Below are positions 1-8,970 of a DNA stretch of 64,000 bases, piece after piece (positions within the stretch are counted from its first letter, which is position 1; the number at the start of each line of letters is the position of its first letter). The position numbers and the translations under genes are program-made. The notes beneath the pieces were generated by a model. The model made no database searches and was not told the DNA's origin. It saw only the letters and a program-made list of their open reading frames with translations. The DNA comes from Microbulbifer halophilus (GTDB lineage: Bacteria > Pseudomonadota > Gammaproteobacteria > Pseudomonadales > Cellvibrionaceae), in assembly GCF_026183675.1 (NCBI RefSeq), contig NZ_JAPIVK010000022.1, positions 16,745 through 80,744 of the forward strand, given 5' to 3'.

Positions 1-630
1 GGAAGCTACCACCATATTGAGCGTGCCCGCCGGCAGGCCGGCCTCCTCCGCCAACTGGCACAGCGCCAGCGCCGACAGCGGCGTCTCGCTGGCCGGCTTG
101 ATCACCACGGTGCAACCGGCCGCCAGCGCCGGCGCCGCCTTGCGGGTGATCATGGCATTGGGGAAATTCCACGGCGTGATGCAGGTGACCACACCCACCG
201 GCTGGCGGATGGTGGACAGGCGCATGGCCGGATTGTGGGTGGGGATCGTCTGGCCGTAGGCGCGGCGACACTCCTCCGCATACCACTCGATATAGGAGGC
301 GCCATAGAGGATCTCACCCCTCGCCTCCGCCAGCGGCTTGCCCTGCTCCAGGGTCAGGATGCGCGCCAGGTCGTCGGCGTTGTCCAGGATCAGCCGATGC
401 CAGCGCCTCAACACCGACGCCCGCTCCCCCGCAGTCTTTTGTTTCCAGGCCGGGAAGGCAGCAGTGGCCGCGGCCACCGCCCGCTCCGCATCGGCAGCGG
501 AACCGTCCGCCACCTCGGCAAGCAACTCGCCACTCGCCGGATCCTCCACCGCAATGGTGGACGTCCCGTCACACCACTCGCCGCCAATATAGTTCTGAAG
601 CTTCAACAAATTCGGGTTTGCCAGTTGCAC
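1..630 (-). CDS. gabD: NAD(P)-dependent succinate-semialdehyde dehydrogenase, N-terminal 210 codons (runs off left edge)
   Basis: Reading the minus strand from a GTG at 628-630 gives an uninterrupted aldehyde dehydrogenase N-terminus. The start is fixed by AAGGAGG seven bases upstream. Visible blocks are NYIGGEW, the [13 protein letters not shown] segment typical of SSADH, YGQTIPT, TPWNFP (around residue 150) and [13 protein letters not shown]. The catalytic Glu and Cys lie beyond the window edge, so activity cannot be judged. SSADH oxidises succinate semialdehyde to succinate in GABA catabolism. The gene is divergent from a LysR regulator at 934, with a dyad between them, so the regulator probably controls it. 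GabD is preferred over other ALDH classes because of the [25 protein letters not shown] stretch, but related semialdehyde dehydrogenases are possible. Confidence 0.9.
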   Translation of the reverse strand, partial: [210 protein letters not shown]

Positions 631-720
631 CGCCAACCTCCTTGCAGTTATTGGACTCAACAGCTGTTAAGGCGATTCTGGCCCCGCACAGCGACGGCGC
701 ATAGTAGTATCTCTCCAACT

Positions 721-743
721 AAAGTTTACCGCTATCAAACTTT
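721..743. promoter_or_regulatory. LysR-type operator candidate
   Basis: AAAGTTT (721-727) and AAACTTT (737-743) form a perfect 7-bp inverted repeat with a 9-base spacer, containing the T-N11-A arrangement LysR proteins bind. It lies in the divergent gap between gabD (start 630) and the LysR gene (start 934). That is the usual place for a site controlling both promoters. The regulatory role is inferred. Confidence 0.45.
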
Positions 744-786
744 CCCCTAAGCTGGCACAAGCGGCCCGTGGCCACTCCCTGGGAAC

Positions 787-892
787 GCCGAGCTCCAGCT
801 CGGCTAGCGGGCCGCAGGCCCGCCTCCCGGGAACGCGGAGCTATTTATTAGAGCGCTGAGGGCTCCAGCTCCGCCTCGCGGCCAAAGGCCGC
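787..892. repeat. Two-unit palindromic repeat cluster between gabD and the LysR gene
   Basis: Two related units each start GGGAACGC and contain hairpins. Unit 1 has GCCGAGCT/AGCTCGGC (787-794, 797-804) and CGGGCC/GGCCCG (808-813, 817-822). Unit 2 has GCGGAGCT/AGCTCCGC (835-842, 867-874) and GCGGCC/GGCCGC (878-883, 887-892). The units are diverged copies of one design. They occupy the leader side of the LysR gene; no coding potential is seen in 631-933. Confidence 0.55.
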
Positions 893-933
893 TTCCGACC
901 GAGTCGCAGCTGCACACAACGAGCCGAAACCTC

Positions 934-1869
934 ATGAGCAACCCCAAAACCGCCCTGAGCGGCCGCCTGTCCGACATAGACCTACGCCTCCTCCGCGTCT
1001 TTCGCGAAGTCGTCCGCGCCGGCGGCCTGGCCCCCGCCGAAGTGGCACTGAACATCAGCCGCTCCACCATCAGCACCCACCTCTCCGACCTGGAAGGCCG
1101 CCTGGGCATGCAACTCTGCCTGCGCTCCCGCGGCCGCGCCGACTTCAAACTCACCCCGGAAGGCGAAGCCCTGTTCGAAGCCATCAACCAGCTGGACGGC
1201 CACCTGCAAGCCTTCAAGAGCCAGGTCAACGCCATCCAGTCCAACCTCACCGGCCAACTGCGCATCGTGCTGCCGGACGACGTCCTGGAAATCCCGCAAC
1301 TGGACCTCCCCGCCACCCTGGCCAAGATCCGCGCCCAGGCCCCGCAACTGCAACTGGATATCCAACTCGCCGCTCCCCAGGAACTGGAACTGGAAATCCT
1401 CGCCGGCCGCGCCGACGTGGGCATCAACCCCCTCCACTCCCGCCGCCCGGGGCTCGACTACCGGCCGCTGTTCCAGCACCAGTCCCTCCTCTACTGCGGC
1501 CGCAGCCACCCCCTGGCCGAACAGGGGGAAATAAGTGAGGAATTACTGACCCAACAGGAACTCGCCGCCCCCAGCCACGCCGTCCTCTCCGGCGCAGCCC
1601 ACCTCTACCGCCTCTTCCCCAACAGAAGCACCGCCAACCATATGGCGGCGCGACTGGCGATGCTGTTATCGGGGCAGTTTGTGGGCTTCCTGCCGGAGTA
1701 CCTGGCGGGGCGCTATGTACAAAGCGGGGAGCTGGTGGTACTGCGGCCGGAACGGTTCCGGTACCGGATTCAGAATGCGGCGACGTTCAAGCGGAGTGCG
1801 GAGGGACATCCGGCGGTGGGGTTGTTTCTGGAGTCGCTGGTGATCAAAAGCGAAGACGATAGCATTTGA
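934..1869 (+). CDS. LysR family transcriptional regulator
   Basis: The 311-residue protein has the usual LysR size and layout. Residues about 14-73 form the winged helix-turn-helix, with recognition-helix segment ISRSTISTHLSDLEGRLG followed by LTPEG. Residues about 100-305 form the co-inducer-binding domain (GQLRIVLPDD, ADVGINPL). It acts in the cytoplasm as a DNA-binding regulator. Its divergent position next to gabD and the 721-743 dyad point to control of succinate-semialdehyde or GABA metabolism, but the inducer is not visible. The start has no strong Shine-Dalgarno; the ATG at 934 gives a normal N-terminus just before the HTH. Confidence 0.88.
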   Translation: MSNPKTALSGRLSDIDLRLLRVFREVVRAGGLAPAEVALNISRSTISTHLSDLEGRLGMQLCLRSRGRADFKLTPEGEALFEAINQLDGHLQAFKSQVNAIQSNLTGQLRIVLPDDVLEIPQLDLPATLAKIRAQAPQLQLDIQLAAPQELELEILAGRADVGINPLHSRRPGLDYRPLFQHQSLLYCGRSHPLAEQGEISEELLTQQELAAPSHAVLSGAAHLYRLFPNRSTANHMAARLAMLLSGQFVGFLPEYLAGRYVQSGELVVLRPERFRYRIQNAATFKRSAEGHPAVGLFLESLVIKSEDDSI

Positions 1870-1916
1870 AACTGTACTGTCGTACAAATACCGGAAACCT
1901 CCAGGGATAGCGGTAT

Positions 1917-1934
1917 GGCTATATTTGGATAGCC
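1917..1934 (+). terminator. Hairpin downstream of the LysR gene
   Basis: GGCTAT (1917-1922) and ATAGCC (1929-1934) form a perfect 6-bp stem with a 6-base loop about 50 bases after the LysR stop. No T-tract follows, so a terminator role is weakly supported. Base composition shifts to AT-rich from about 1900 onward, marking the left edge of the accessory island. Confidence 0.25.
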
Positions 1935-2005
1935 GTGGCTAAATGTCGGGATATCGACGGATATGGCCACGTCAATGAATAAATTTCTTCTAAAAATAAT
2001 TCATT

Positions 2006-2845
2006 ATGCTTACATTTTTTGATCTTTTAAGAGTTTATAAAATTGATCCAATGGAGGTGCGCCTTGTTAGGCACGGCAATAAGGAGATCAATGTTCTTGA
2101 AACTTTTTTTAATGATATTGAAAAGCTCAAAGAATATACTGCTTGGCAAAAGCCCGGAAAGTACAAGGATTCAAAGTTTCTAGCTATATTTGCTCCAGGA
2201 AGAAGCACAACATCAATATTTTTGGGGCTTTGGAAGATAAATGGAGTTACACGGAACTCAGATTTAGCACCCAAGCACTTAAACCTACTAGAAAAGCATG
2301 ATTTACCGATGAGATGGCTTGAGAAGTCGGATCGCTACGACCTTTCCCTCTCTAGTGAAATGTTTCATTTGATTCAGAGACTTGTTATTGACTGGGGACC
2401 ATCAACAGTAAGCTGGGTTCAGAAGAAAAATAAGGAAGTTGTAGAGATAAAAGCTAAAAATTCAATCGGTGAATTTTCATCTTATGACAACATTCGCCTC
2501 TCATATGATGATCTCAGAATTTTAATAAATGACATAGGAGCCAATTCAACTTGGTTTAATGCGCTTTCTTCTGTAAATGGCGTTTACTTGATAAAAAACA
2601 AGGAAAACGGGCAGTTATATGTAGGCTCAGCGTATGGTAAGGGTGGAATATTGGGTCGCTGGTCTTTGTATGCTAAAACGGGGCATGCTGGCAATAAGCT
2701 TCTCAAGGGCCTTGACCCAAGCCATTTTGAATTTTCTGTTCTTGAGATTTCACCGGCAACAATGTCGGCAGATGATGTTATTGCAAGAGAAAATAGATGG
2801 AAAGAGTGTCTTGGAACAAGGGATTTTGGACTTAATGATAATTAG
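2006..2845 (+). CDS. GIY-YIG nuclease domain protein
   Basis: The 279-residue protein carries a C-terminal GIY-YIG-like domain from about residue 191. GVYLI stands for the GIY strand and LYVGSA for the YIG strand, followed by an Arg (LGRWSLY) and a late Glu (ARENRWKECLGT), the usual catalytic positions. GIY-YIG domains cut DNA by a one-step hydrolysis. The N-terminal 190 residues (HGNKEINVLETFF, IFAPGRSTTSIFLG) look like the conserved N-terminal part of a widespread stand-alone GIY-YIG family whose role is not established. The gene is markedly AT-rich against its neighbours, suggesting horizontal transfer. It opens a region rich in defence-type genes. The target is unknown. Confidence 0.75.
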   Translation: MLTFFDLLRVYKIDPMEVRLVRHGNKEINVLETFFNDIEKLKEYTAWQKPGKYKDSKFLAIFAPGRSTTSIFLGLWKINGVTRNSDLAPKHLNLLEKHDLPMRWLEKSDRYDLSLSSEMFHLIQRLVIDWGPSTVSWVQKKNKEVVEIKAKNSIGEFSSYDNIRLSYDDLRILINDIGANSTWFNALSSVNGVYLIKNKENGQLYVGSAYGKGGILGRWSLYAKTGHAGNKLLKGLDPSHFEFSVLEISPATMSADDVIARENRWKECLGTRDFGLNDN

Positions 2846-2926
2846 CGGTCCATGCCAAGGTTACAGACTTCGCCAGACTTATCCGGAACGCAAAGTTAGC
2901 TCCAACAGTGTCGAAAAGGAGAAAAA

Positions 2927-3055
2927 GTGAATACTGATCAAGAAAAGGAAAACTTGTGCGCTAATGAACTTTCCTTGCGACGAGCAACTAGATATTGCCT
3001 TTATCATCCAACTCTAACACTCAGAACTCTAGCCTTACCGCAAAAAGACGAATAG
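2927..3055 (+). CDS. Possible 42-residue small protein
   Basis: A GTG at 2927 follows AAAAGGAG with good spacing and opens a 43-codon frame ending with TAG at 3053-3055. The product is charged and hydrophilic at its N-terminus (VNTDQEKENLCANELSLRRA). No family is recognised. It lies between the GIY-YIG gene and the GNAT-like gene. The Shine-Dalgarno is the main support; a chance ORF is quite possible. Confidence 0.25.
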   Translation: MNTDQEKENLCANELSLRRATRYCLYHPTLTLRTLALPQKDE

Positions 3056-3120
3056 CGCTGAGCAGCTTCGTGGTTGGAGTTATTTATTACTTGAAACCTA
3101 AATCTATATAAGGAAATTTT

Positions 3121-3627
3121 ATGCTTGCCACCCATATGGATGCAGAAAGGCGGTACGATTTGCTGAGAAAGGCGTCTCTCCGGGCAATTGCATCGCAACT
3201 TGACTCTGCCAGAGGCCTGGAACTCAGGCTTATTGATCAGAAAGCGCTATCGAAGGCTGGAGAGTGGAGTCTATTCCCGGAAAGAAAAGTAGATTGGGAG
3301 TGGAGCAATTACCATGACTTCAGGTTAAGGTATCCCAAGAGATTTGAACTAGCCCTGTGGCACCGCTCTCAATTGGCAAGCCTATCATTAGGGCGCCCAA
3401 CATATAGCGCAACGGGGCTGCGATTAGATTTCATAGAAAAGAATCCGAGAGTCGAAGATATAAAAGTATTTCAGATAACTCTTGCCGCCATGAATGTTTA
3501 CGCCGATACTTTAGGTGCTACGGAGTTACGCATAATGAACCCGATAAACAATGAAGTGAAGCAATATTACGAGAGGTTCGGACTGACATACATCTCAAAG
3601 GGTGACTACCTGGTAGCCAGGATTTAA
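3121..3627 (+). CDS. GNAT-like N-acetyltransferase family protein
   Basis: The 168-residue protein ends with features of a GNAT fold: a helix and strand around ALAAMNVYADTLGATELRI, then MNPINNEVKQYYERFGL and a final strand, as in GNAT proteins where the C-terminal Tyr/Phe segment follows the acetyl-CoA site. The N-terminal half (SLRAIASQL, KVDWEWSNYHDFRLRYPKRFELALWH) does not match a family I can name. The acyl acceptor is unknown. An AT-rich leader precedes it (AAGGAAATTTT before ATG). Two small ORFs follow within a few bases, suggesting one operon of three. Confidence 0.6.
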   Translation: MLATHMDAERRYDLLRKASLRAIASQLDSARGLELRLIDQKALSKAGEWSLFPERKVDWEWSNYHDFRLRYPKRFELALWHRSQLASLSLGRPTYSATGLRLDFIEKNPRVEDIKVFQITLAAMNVYADTLGATELRIMNPINNEVKQYYERFGLTYISKGDYLVARI

Positions 3628-3632
3628 ACGCT

Positions 3633-3836
3633 ATGACCAAAAAGATATCAGACATCAAAGAGCACAAGCGGAGAAAAGGCAAATTGACTCCCGAAGAGTC
3701 TGCCAGACTGGCCAAGAAAAGGTTTTTAGACCCCAAGTATGACTCAATAGAAGAGCCTAAAGGGCTGGCATCCGGAAAGACATCCAAGTCGGGAAGATTT
3801 ATTGACGACAAAGGGGAGGAAGATAATGAAAGATGA
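3633..3836 (+). CDS. Small basic hypothetical protein, 67 aa
   Basis: The product is highly charged (MTKKISDIKEHKRRKGKLT, then LAKKRFLDPKYDSIEEP) with no hydrophobic core, suggesting a disordered or nucleic-acid-associated protein. It starts five bases after the GNAT-like gene and overlaps the start of the next ORF by 11 bases, so the three are probably co-translated. No family is recognised. Context suggests an accessory partner of the GNAT-like protein. Confidence 0.5.
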   Translation: MTKKISDIKEHKRRKGKLTPEESARLAKKRFLDPKYDSIEEPKGLASGKTSKSGRFIDDKGEEDNER

Positions 3837-3987
3837 CTTCAACAAGCTACCAGACATTGAAAAGCAGAAGGTTCCATCAAAATCCGAGATCGACCCTAGG
3901 ATGGCAACCGCAGAGACAACAATTTCTGCTGTAAAAGCGGCAAAAAAATACAAATTGAAGGAGATCAATCTGGATATCAAAAAATAG
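3826..3987 (+). CDS. Small hypothetical protein, 53 aa
   Basis: The ATG at 3826 is preferred over an upstream frame opening at 3802 because AGGGGAGGAAG lies just before it. The product is MKDDFNKLPDIEKQKV followed by an alanine/lysine-rich helix (ISAVKAAKKYKLKEIN). It overlaps the preceding 67-codon ORF, in keeping with translational coupling. No known family is recognised. It ends before a GC-richer gap and the next gene at 4082. Confidence 0.45.
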   Translation: MKDDFNKLPDIEKQKVPSKSEIDPRMATAETTISAVKAAKKYKLKEINLDIKK

Positions 3988-4081
3988 CTCAACCACAGCC
4001 AATTACAGAGACGGTTTTCCGCTTCGGCTTCACCCCGAAGCCGGGATCGGTTTAAGCATTATTCTTCAGGAGACATCGTAG

Positions 4082-4963
4082 ATGGGGTTTGGCCGTAAAG
4101 TAACAATATATCTGGCTGACGGCGTACCTTCGGGCATCAGACACGTTGAAATCGCAAATTGGTCGGGGCAGGCCATCGCATGCCCTAGAAGCCGCCTCAA
4201 CGAGCTTCACCAGTGGCCCGAAGCCCAGCGCCCCGGGGTCTATTTTTTGCTGGAGAAGCAAACAGCGGAAACTGGCGACAAGGCGTACATTGGAGAGTCC
4301 GAAAACGTCGTCAATAGGTTGGGCCAGCAGGATAGGAAACAGGATTTCTGGAATGAAGTCATTGTTTTTACAAGCAAGGATGAAAACCTGACCAAGGCAC
4401 ATATCAAGTTTCTGGAATCGCGTCTCGCGGCAATCAGTATCGAGGCGGACCGCTACAAGATTGAGAACGGTAACACTCCAACGGAATCAACATTGCCGCG
4501 TGCGGATAAAGATTCCATGGAGGAGTTCATCCAGAACCTTCGCATTGCTCTGGGCACGCTCGGGCACCGGGTTTTGGAGCCGGTTAAAGCGCCAACCGCC
4601 ACGGTCATCGATGAGTCCCCAAAGCTATCGCAGTTCGAGTTCTCGTTTTCGATCCGCGGATTGAATGCCCGCGGCCAGCAAACTGACGATGGCTTTGTCT
4701 TGTTTGAGGGCTCTGATATCTCTCGAAAAACCAGCAAGAGCATGCCAGGAAAGACGGCGGCAATTCGGGAGAAATGGATCGCCGATGGAACGATAGTGCC
4801 AGATGGCGACAGATTCCGGCTCACAAAAGATAGCGTTCTCAGCTCGTCTTCCTATGCGGCGGTTTTAGTCGCCGGTACGAGCAGGTCTGGCCCGCAGAGC
4901 TGGATCGACGAGCACGGCCGTTCACTGAAATCGATCGAGGAACTTCTGCTTGACGAGGCATAG
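4082..4963 (+). CDS. GIY-YIG nuclease with C-terminal DUF4357 domain
   Basis: The 293-residue protein has a GIY-YIG core at about residues 50-150 (PGVYFLLEK as the GIY strand, AYIGESENVVNRL as the YIG strand with its Arg, and FLESRL with a Glu). It also has a DUF4357-like C-terminus at about 225-290 (GSDISRKTSKSMPGKTAA, SSYAAVLVAGTSRSGPQSW). This architecture is often encoded beside type I restriction-modification genes, and here it lies about 200 bases upstream of hsdM. The start ATG at 4082 follows AGGAGACATCGTAG. A DNA-processing or defence role is inferred; the substrate is not known. Confidence 0.8.
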   Translation: MGFGRKVTIYLADGVPSGIRHVEIANWSGQAIACPRSRLNELHQWPEAQRPGVYFLLEKQTAETGDKAYIGESENVVNRLGQQDRKQDFWNEVIVFTSKDENLTKAHIKFLESRLAAISIEADRYKIENGNTPTESTLPRADKDSMEEFIQNLRIALGTLGHRVLEPVKAPTATVIDESPKLSQFEFSFSIRGLNARGQQTDDGFVLFEGSDISRKTSKSMPGKTAAIREKWIADGTIVPDGDRFRLTKDSVLSSSSYAAVLVAGTSRSGPQSWIDEHGRSLKSIEELLLDEA

Positions 4964-5161
4964 AAAGCCATCCCATGACATACAACGGAATCTACCCTTC
5001 TATGCGGCCAGTGATTCGCAACCTAGACGAGGCAAAGGGCGCCAATTAGGTGTAAAATCGCAGCAGCCCGATCCGGCGCGCCTGGCCCCCTGGCAACACC
5101 AGGCCACCCGCGCCTCCGGACTCCATAAGTGGTTAAAAACAAGTATCCATCAGGACATTCC

Positions 5162-7663
5162 ATGCCCTTAACCCTCAGTCAACTCGAAAGCCACCTGTTC
5201 AGCGCCGCCGATATCCTGCGCGGCAAGATGGACGCCTCGGAATTCAAGGAATACATCTTCGGCATGCTGTTCCTCAAGCGCTGCTCGGACGTGTTTGAAG
5301 AGCGCCGCGAGCGGGTGATTGACGAGCAAATGGCCAAAGGCAAATCCGAAGCGGATGCCACCAAGATGGCCGAGGCCAAGCACTGGTACCTGGACGCCTT
5401 CTACGTACCGGAAGATTCCCGCTGGGACTACCTGGTCAAGGAGGCCCACAAGAACGTCGGCGATGCGCTCAACACCGCCCTGGGCGGACTGGAGCAGGGC
5501 AATGCCAGCCTGCAGGATGTGCTGGAGCATATCGACTTCAACCGCAAGGTGGGCCAGAGCAAGCTGCCGGATATCAAGCTGCGCGGGCTGATCAATCATT
5601 TCAATAAGTACCGCCTGCGCGACCGGGATTTCGAGTTCCCGGATCTGCTGGGCGCCGCCTACGAATACCTGATCGGCGACTTCGCCGACTCCGCCGGCAA
5701 GAAGGGCGGCGAATTCTACACCCCGCGCGCCGTGGTGCGCATGATGGTGCGGCTGCTGAAACCGGAGCAGCACCACAAGGTCTACGACCCCTGCTGCGGC
5801 TCCGGCGGTATGCTGATTGCCGCCAAGGAGTGGATCGACGAGCACGGCGGCGAGGGTTACCGGCTGGACTGCTACGGCCAGGAGAACGCCGGCACCGTCT
5901 GGTCCATTGCCCGGATGAATATGCTGCTGCACGGCATCACCACCGCCAACCTGCAGAACGACGACACCCTGGAAAAGCCCCGCCATACCACCGGCGGCGA
6001 GTTACAGCGCTTTGACCGTATCCTTACCAACCCGCCCTTTTCCATCAACTTCGGCAGCAAGGACACGGACGAAACCGGCCAGCCGGTGTACCAGCCCCTG
6101 CACCCCGAGCGCTTCCAGTACGGCCAGGTGCCCCTGGGCAGCAAAAAGGCGGACCTGATGTTCCTGCAGCATATGCTGGCCGTGTGCGCCGAGGGCGGCA
6201 TGGTGGCCACGGTACTGCCCCACGGCGTACTGTTTCGCGGCGGGGACGAGCAGAAGATTCGCAAGGGCATTATCGAAGACGACCTGCTGGAAGCGGTCAT
6301 CGGCCTGCCGCCCAACCTCTTCTACGGCACCGGCATCCCCGCCTGTATTCTGGTGCTGCGCCAGCGCTCAAGCGAGGGCGCCAACCAGGTCAGCAGCAAG
6401 CACCCCAACAACCGGGGCAAGACGCTGTTTATCAACGCCGACCGGGAATACTTCGAGGGCCGGGCGCAGAACTACCTGATGCCCGAACACATCGAAAAAA
6501 TCGCCGCCGTCTACGAGACCTTTGCCGAGGGGCAGGGGCGGGACATCCCCGGCTTTGCCAGCATCGTCAGTACCGAGACCCTGCGCGAGAATGACTACAA
6601 CCTGAACATCCGCCGCTACGCGGACAATGCCCCGCCGCCGGAGCCCCACGACGTCCACGCCCACCTGGTGGGTGGCATTCCCGAGGCGGAAATCGAAGCC
6701 AAACTGCCCCTGTTCCAGGCCCAGGGCCTGAACCCGGACGACCTCTTCCAGCCCAAACCGAATGACCCGGGCTACCGCCTCTTTCGCGACCAGCTCAGCC
6801 AGAAAGCGGATATCAAACCCGCCATCGAACAAAACGCCGGGGTGCAAGCCCGGGAGCAGGCCCTGCGCGATGCCTTCAAGCACTGGTGGCAGAACCACAG
6901 CCAGAGCATTACCGCCCTGGCCCAGCACCGGGAATACGCCGCACTGCGCAAAGAACTGCTCAACAGCTTTAGCGAGAGCCTGAAACCCATCGGCCTGCTG
7001 GACGACTTCCAGATCAGCGGCATGATCGCCGGCTTCTGGCACCAGCAGAAGTACGACTTCCTCACCCTGATGGCCCGCGACAGCCGCGGCGTCATCGACG
7101 CCTGGCGCACGAGTATCCTCACCGCCATGGAGGACAAAAACATCAAGGACGACCCGCTGGAACACAAGCTGGTGAAGTTCCTGTTGAGCGGCTTCCTCGA
7201 AGAGCTGCAACAACTGGAAAACCGCAAGGCCGAACTGGACAGCCAGATCAAGGCCGCCGAGGAAAAACTGCCCAAAGGCGGGGATGAAGAAGACGAAGGC
7301 GACAATGAACCGCTAGGCGAGGCGGAAATCGCCGCGCTGGAAAAACAGATCAAAGCCTGGAAGAAAGCGCGCACCGCCAATGCCAAAAAACTGAAAGCCA
7401 AGCGGGCCGCCCTGCCGGAGGAACTGAACACCGGCGTGGACGCCCTGGACAAGGCCCAGGCCGCCGAACTGCTGCTCACCATCCTCCACAACGATATGCA
7501 CAGCATCGTCGAGCGCTATATCAATTCCCAGCGCCAGCAGGTGGTCGCCGCCGTGGAAAACTGGTGGGATAAATACGGGGTGACGCTGACCGAGATCGAG
7601 CAGGAGCGGGAACAGGCGGCGAAGCAACTGGCTGGGTATTTGGAGGGGTTGGGGTATGTCTGA
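5162..7663 (+). CDS. hsdM: Type I restriction-modification DNA methyltransferase subunit M
   Basis: The protein carries the HsdM N-terminal helical domain ([19 protein letters not shown]) and an N6-adenine methyltransferase domain. Motif I is [10 protein letters not shown] near residue 208 and the catalytic NPPF is near residue 290. It methylates adenine in the HsdS-selected site and is part of the restriction complex. At 833 residues it is longer than the roughly 500-residue HsdM of the EcoKI type. The extra C-terminal 330 residues include coiled-coil, charged segments ([38 protein letters not shown]). The ATG at 5162 is preferred over an upstream in-frame ATG at 5129 because the family N-terminus begins there and AGGA precedes it. 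It overlaps hsdS by eight bases. Confidence 0.95.
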   Translation: MPLTLSQLESHLFSAADILRGKMDASEFKEYIFGMLFLKRCSDVFEERRERVIDEQMAKGKSEADATKMAEAKHWYLDAFYVPEDSRWDYLVKEAHKNVGDALNTALGGLEQGNASLQDVLEHIDFNRKVGQSKLPDIKLRGLINHFNKYRLRDRDFEFPDLLGAAYEYLIGDFADSAGKKGGEFYTPRAVVRMMVRLLKPEQHHKVYDPCCGSGGMLIAAKEWIDEHGGEGYRLDCYGQENAGTVWSIARMNMLLHGITTANLQNDDTLEKPRHTTGGELQRFDRILTNPPFSINFGSKDTDETGQPVYQPLHPERFQYGQVPLGSKKADLMFLQHMLAVCAEGGMVATVLPHGVLFRGGDEQKIRKGIIEDDLLEAVIGLPPNLFYGTGIPACILVLRQRSSEGANQVSSKHPNNRGKTLFINADREYFEGRAQNYLMPEHIEKIAAVYETFAEGQGRDIPGFASIVSTETLRENDYNLNIRRYADNAPPPEPHDVHAHLVGGIPEAEIEAKLPLFQAQGLNPDDLFQPKPNDPGYRLFRDQLSQKADIKPAIEQNAGVQAREQALRDAFKHWWQNHSQSITALAQHREYAALRKELLNSFSESLKPIGLLDDFQISGMIAGFWHQQKYDFLTLMARDSRGVIDAWRTSILTAMEDKNIKDDPLEHKLVKFLLSGFLEELQQLENRKAELDSQIKAAEEKLPKGGDEEDEGDNEPLGEAEIAALEKQIKAWKKARTANAKKLKAKRAALPEELNTGVDALDKAQAAELLLTILHNDMHSIVERYINSQRQQVVAAVENWWDKYGVTLTEIEQEREQAAKQLAGYLEGLGYV

Positions 7664-8957
7664 GTGGAAGGCAGTCAAAATCTCGGATGTTGCCGAGTTT
7701 TTTATTGGGGGCACCCCTTCTCGAACAACCCCTGCATTTTGGGCAGATAAGCCTGATGGCCATCCATGGATATCAATCTCTGATTTGCAGAACAAGTATA
7801 TATCGGAAACTTCGGAACATATCACTGATCTTGGCGCTAAGCTTAGCAACGTTAAAGAAATACCTACAAACTCGGTGGTGATGAGCTTCAAGCTCAGTAT
7901 TGGTAGGGTCGCTATTACCAGCGGAATGATGTACTGCAATGAAGCTATTGCGTTCTTCAAACCGAATGGCGAGTTAGACACTCGGTGGCTATATCACGTA
8001 TTGCCTAGAGCTGTTAAGGCAGTTGTCGTCGATACAGCAGTAAAGGGAGCCACGCTAAACAAAAAGAAGATGTCGGAGATTGAGCTGAGGCTGCCAACTG
8101 TTGACGAGCAGACAACCATTGCGGATATCCTCGACACCCTGGACACCCAAATCCGCCAAACCGAGGCTATTATCGCCAAGCTGCAGCAGGTCAAGCAGGG
8201 CCTGCTGCACGACCTGCTGACGCGCGGCATCGACGCCAACGGCCAACTCCGCCCACCCCGCGACCAGGCCCCCGAACTCTATAAGGAATCGCCGCTGGGG
8301 TGGGTTCCGAGGGAGTGGGAAACATCTAAACTTTTGGATTTGCTTGCTGATGTCGAACCGGCAATGCGATCCGGTCCATTCGGTAGTGCTTTACTCAAGT
8401 CAGAATTAGTGGAGGAAGGCATTCCTTTATTGGGTATCGACAATGTGCATGTCGAAGTTTTTAGATCAGATTTTCGTCGCTTTGTTACTCCTGAAAAGTT
8501 TTCTGAACTAAAGCGATACTCCGTTCGGCCTGACGACATTATGATCACGATAATGGGTACAGTTGGGCGTTGCTGTCTTGTTCCCAAAGAAATTGGGAGT
8601 GCTTTATCTTCGAAGCACACTTGGACGATAACCTTAGATAGTAAGCGTTACAGACCCTATCTCGCTATGTTGCAGATAAACTATGCGCCTTGGGTGCTTC
8701 GACATTTTTCTGGTGATGAGCAGGGTGGGACCATGTCTGCTATTCGGTCCGATACACTTCGAAGCACCCGGTTTCCAGTGCCGCCGATTGATGAACAGCT
8801 TTTAATTGAGCAGCGCCTTAAAACCATCTCGGAGCGAATCCAGCATGAGACGCTGAAAGTTAAAAAGCTAAAACTAAAAAAATCCGGCCTAATGGACGAC
8901 CTCCTATCCGGCCGCGTCCGCGTCACCTCGCTTCCCGACACCGCCAAAGCCAGCTAA
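7656..8957 (+). CDS. hsdS: Type I restriction-modification specificity subunit S
   Basis: The 433-residue HsdS has two target-recognition domains (about residues 5-145 and 215-375). Each is followed by a conserved helical spacer: [20 protein letters not shown] with [11 protein letters not shown] in the first, and [18 protein letters not shown] with [12 protein letters not shown] in the second. The two domains each bind half of a bipartite site and dock HsdM. The ATG overlaps the hsdM stop (ATGTCTGA), giving translational coupling. The recognition domains are visibly richer in A/T than the central conserved helix and the flanking hsdM and hsdR. This fits domain exchange between strains. The recognised sequence cannot be read from the protein. 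Confidence 0.93.
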   Translation: MSEWKAVKISDVAEFFIGGTPSRTTPAFWADKPDGHPWISISDLQNKYISETSEHITDLGAKLSNVKEIPTNSVVMSFKLSIGRVAITSGMMYCNEAIAFFKPNGELDTRWLYHVLPRAVKAVVVDTAVKGATLNKKKMSEIELRLPTVDEQTTIADILDTLDTQIRQTEAIIAKLQQVKQGLLHDLLTRGIDANGQLRPPRDQAPELYKESPLGWVPREWETSKLLDLLADVEPAMRSGPFGSALLKSELVEEGIPLLGIDNVHVEVFRSDFRRFVTPEKFSELKRYSVRPDDIMITIMGTVGRCCLVPKEIGSALSSKHTWTITLDSKRYRPYLAMLQINYAPWVLRHFSGDEQGGTMSAIRSDTLRSTRFPVPPIDEQLLIEQRLKTISERIQHETLKVKKLKLKKSGLMDDLLSGRVRVTSLPDTAKAS

Positions 8958-8970
8958 CAGGAGTTTGTTG

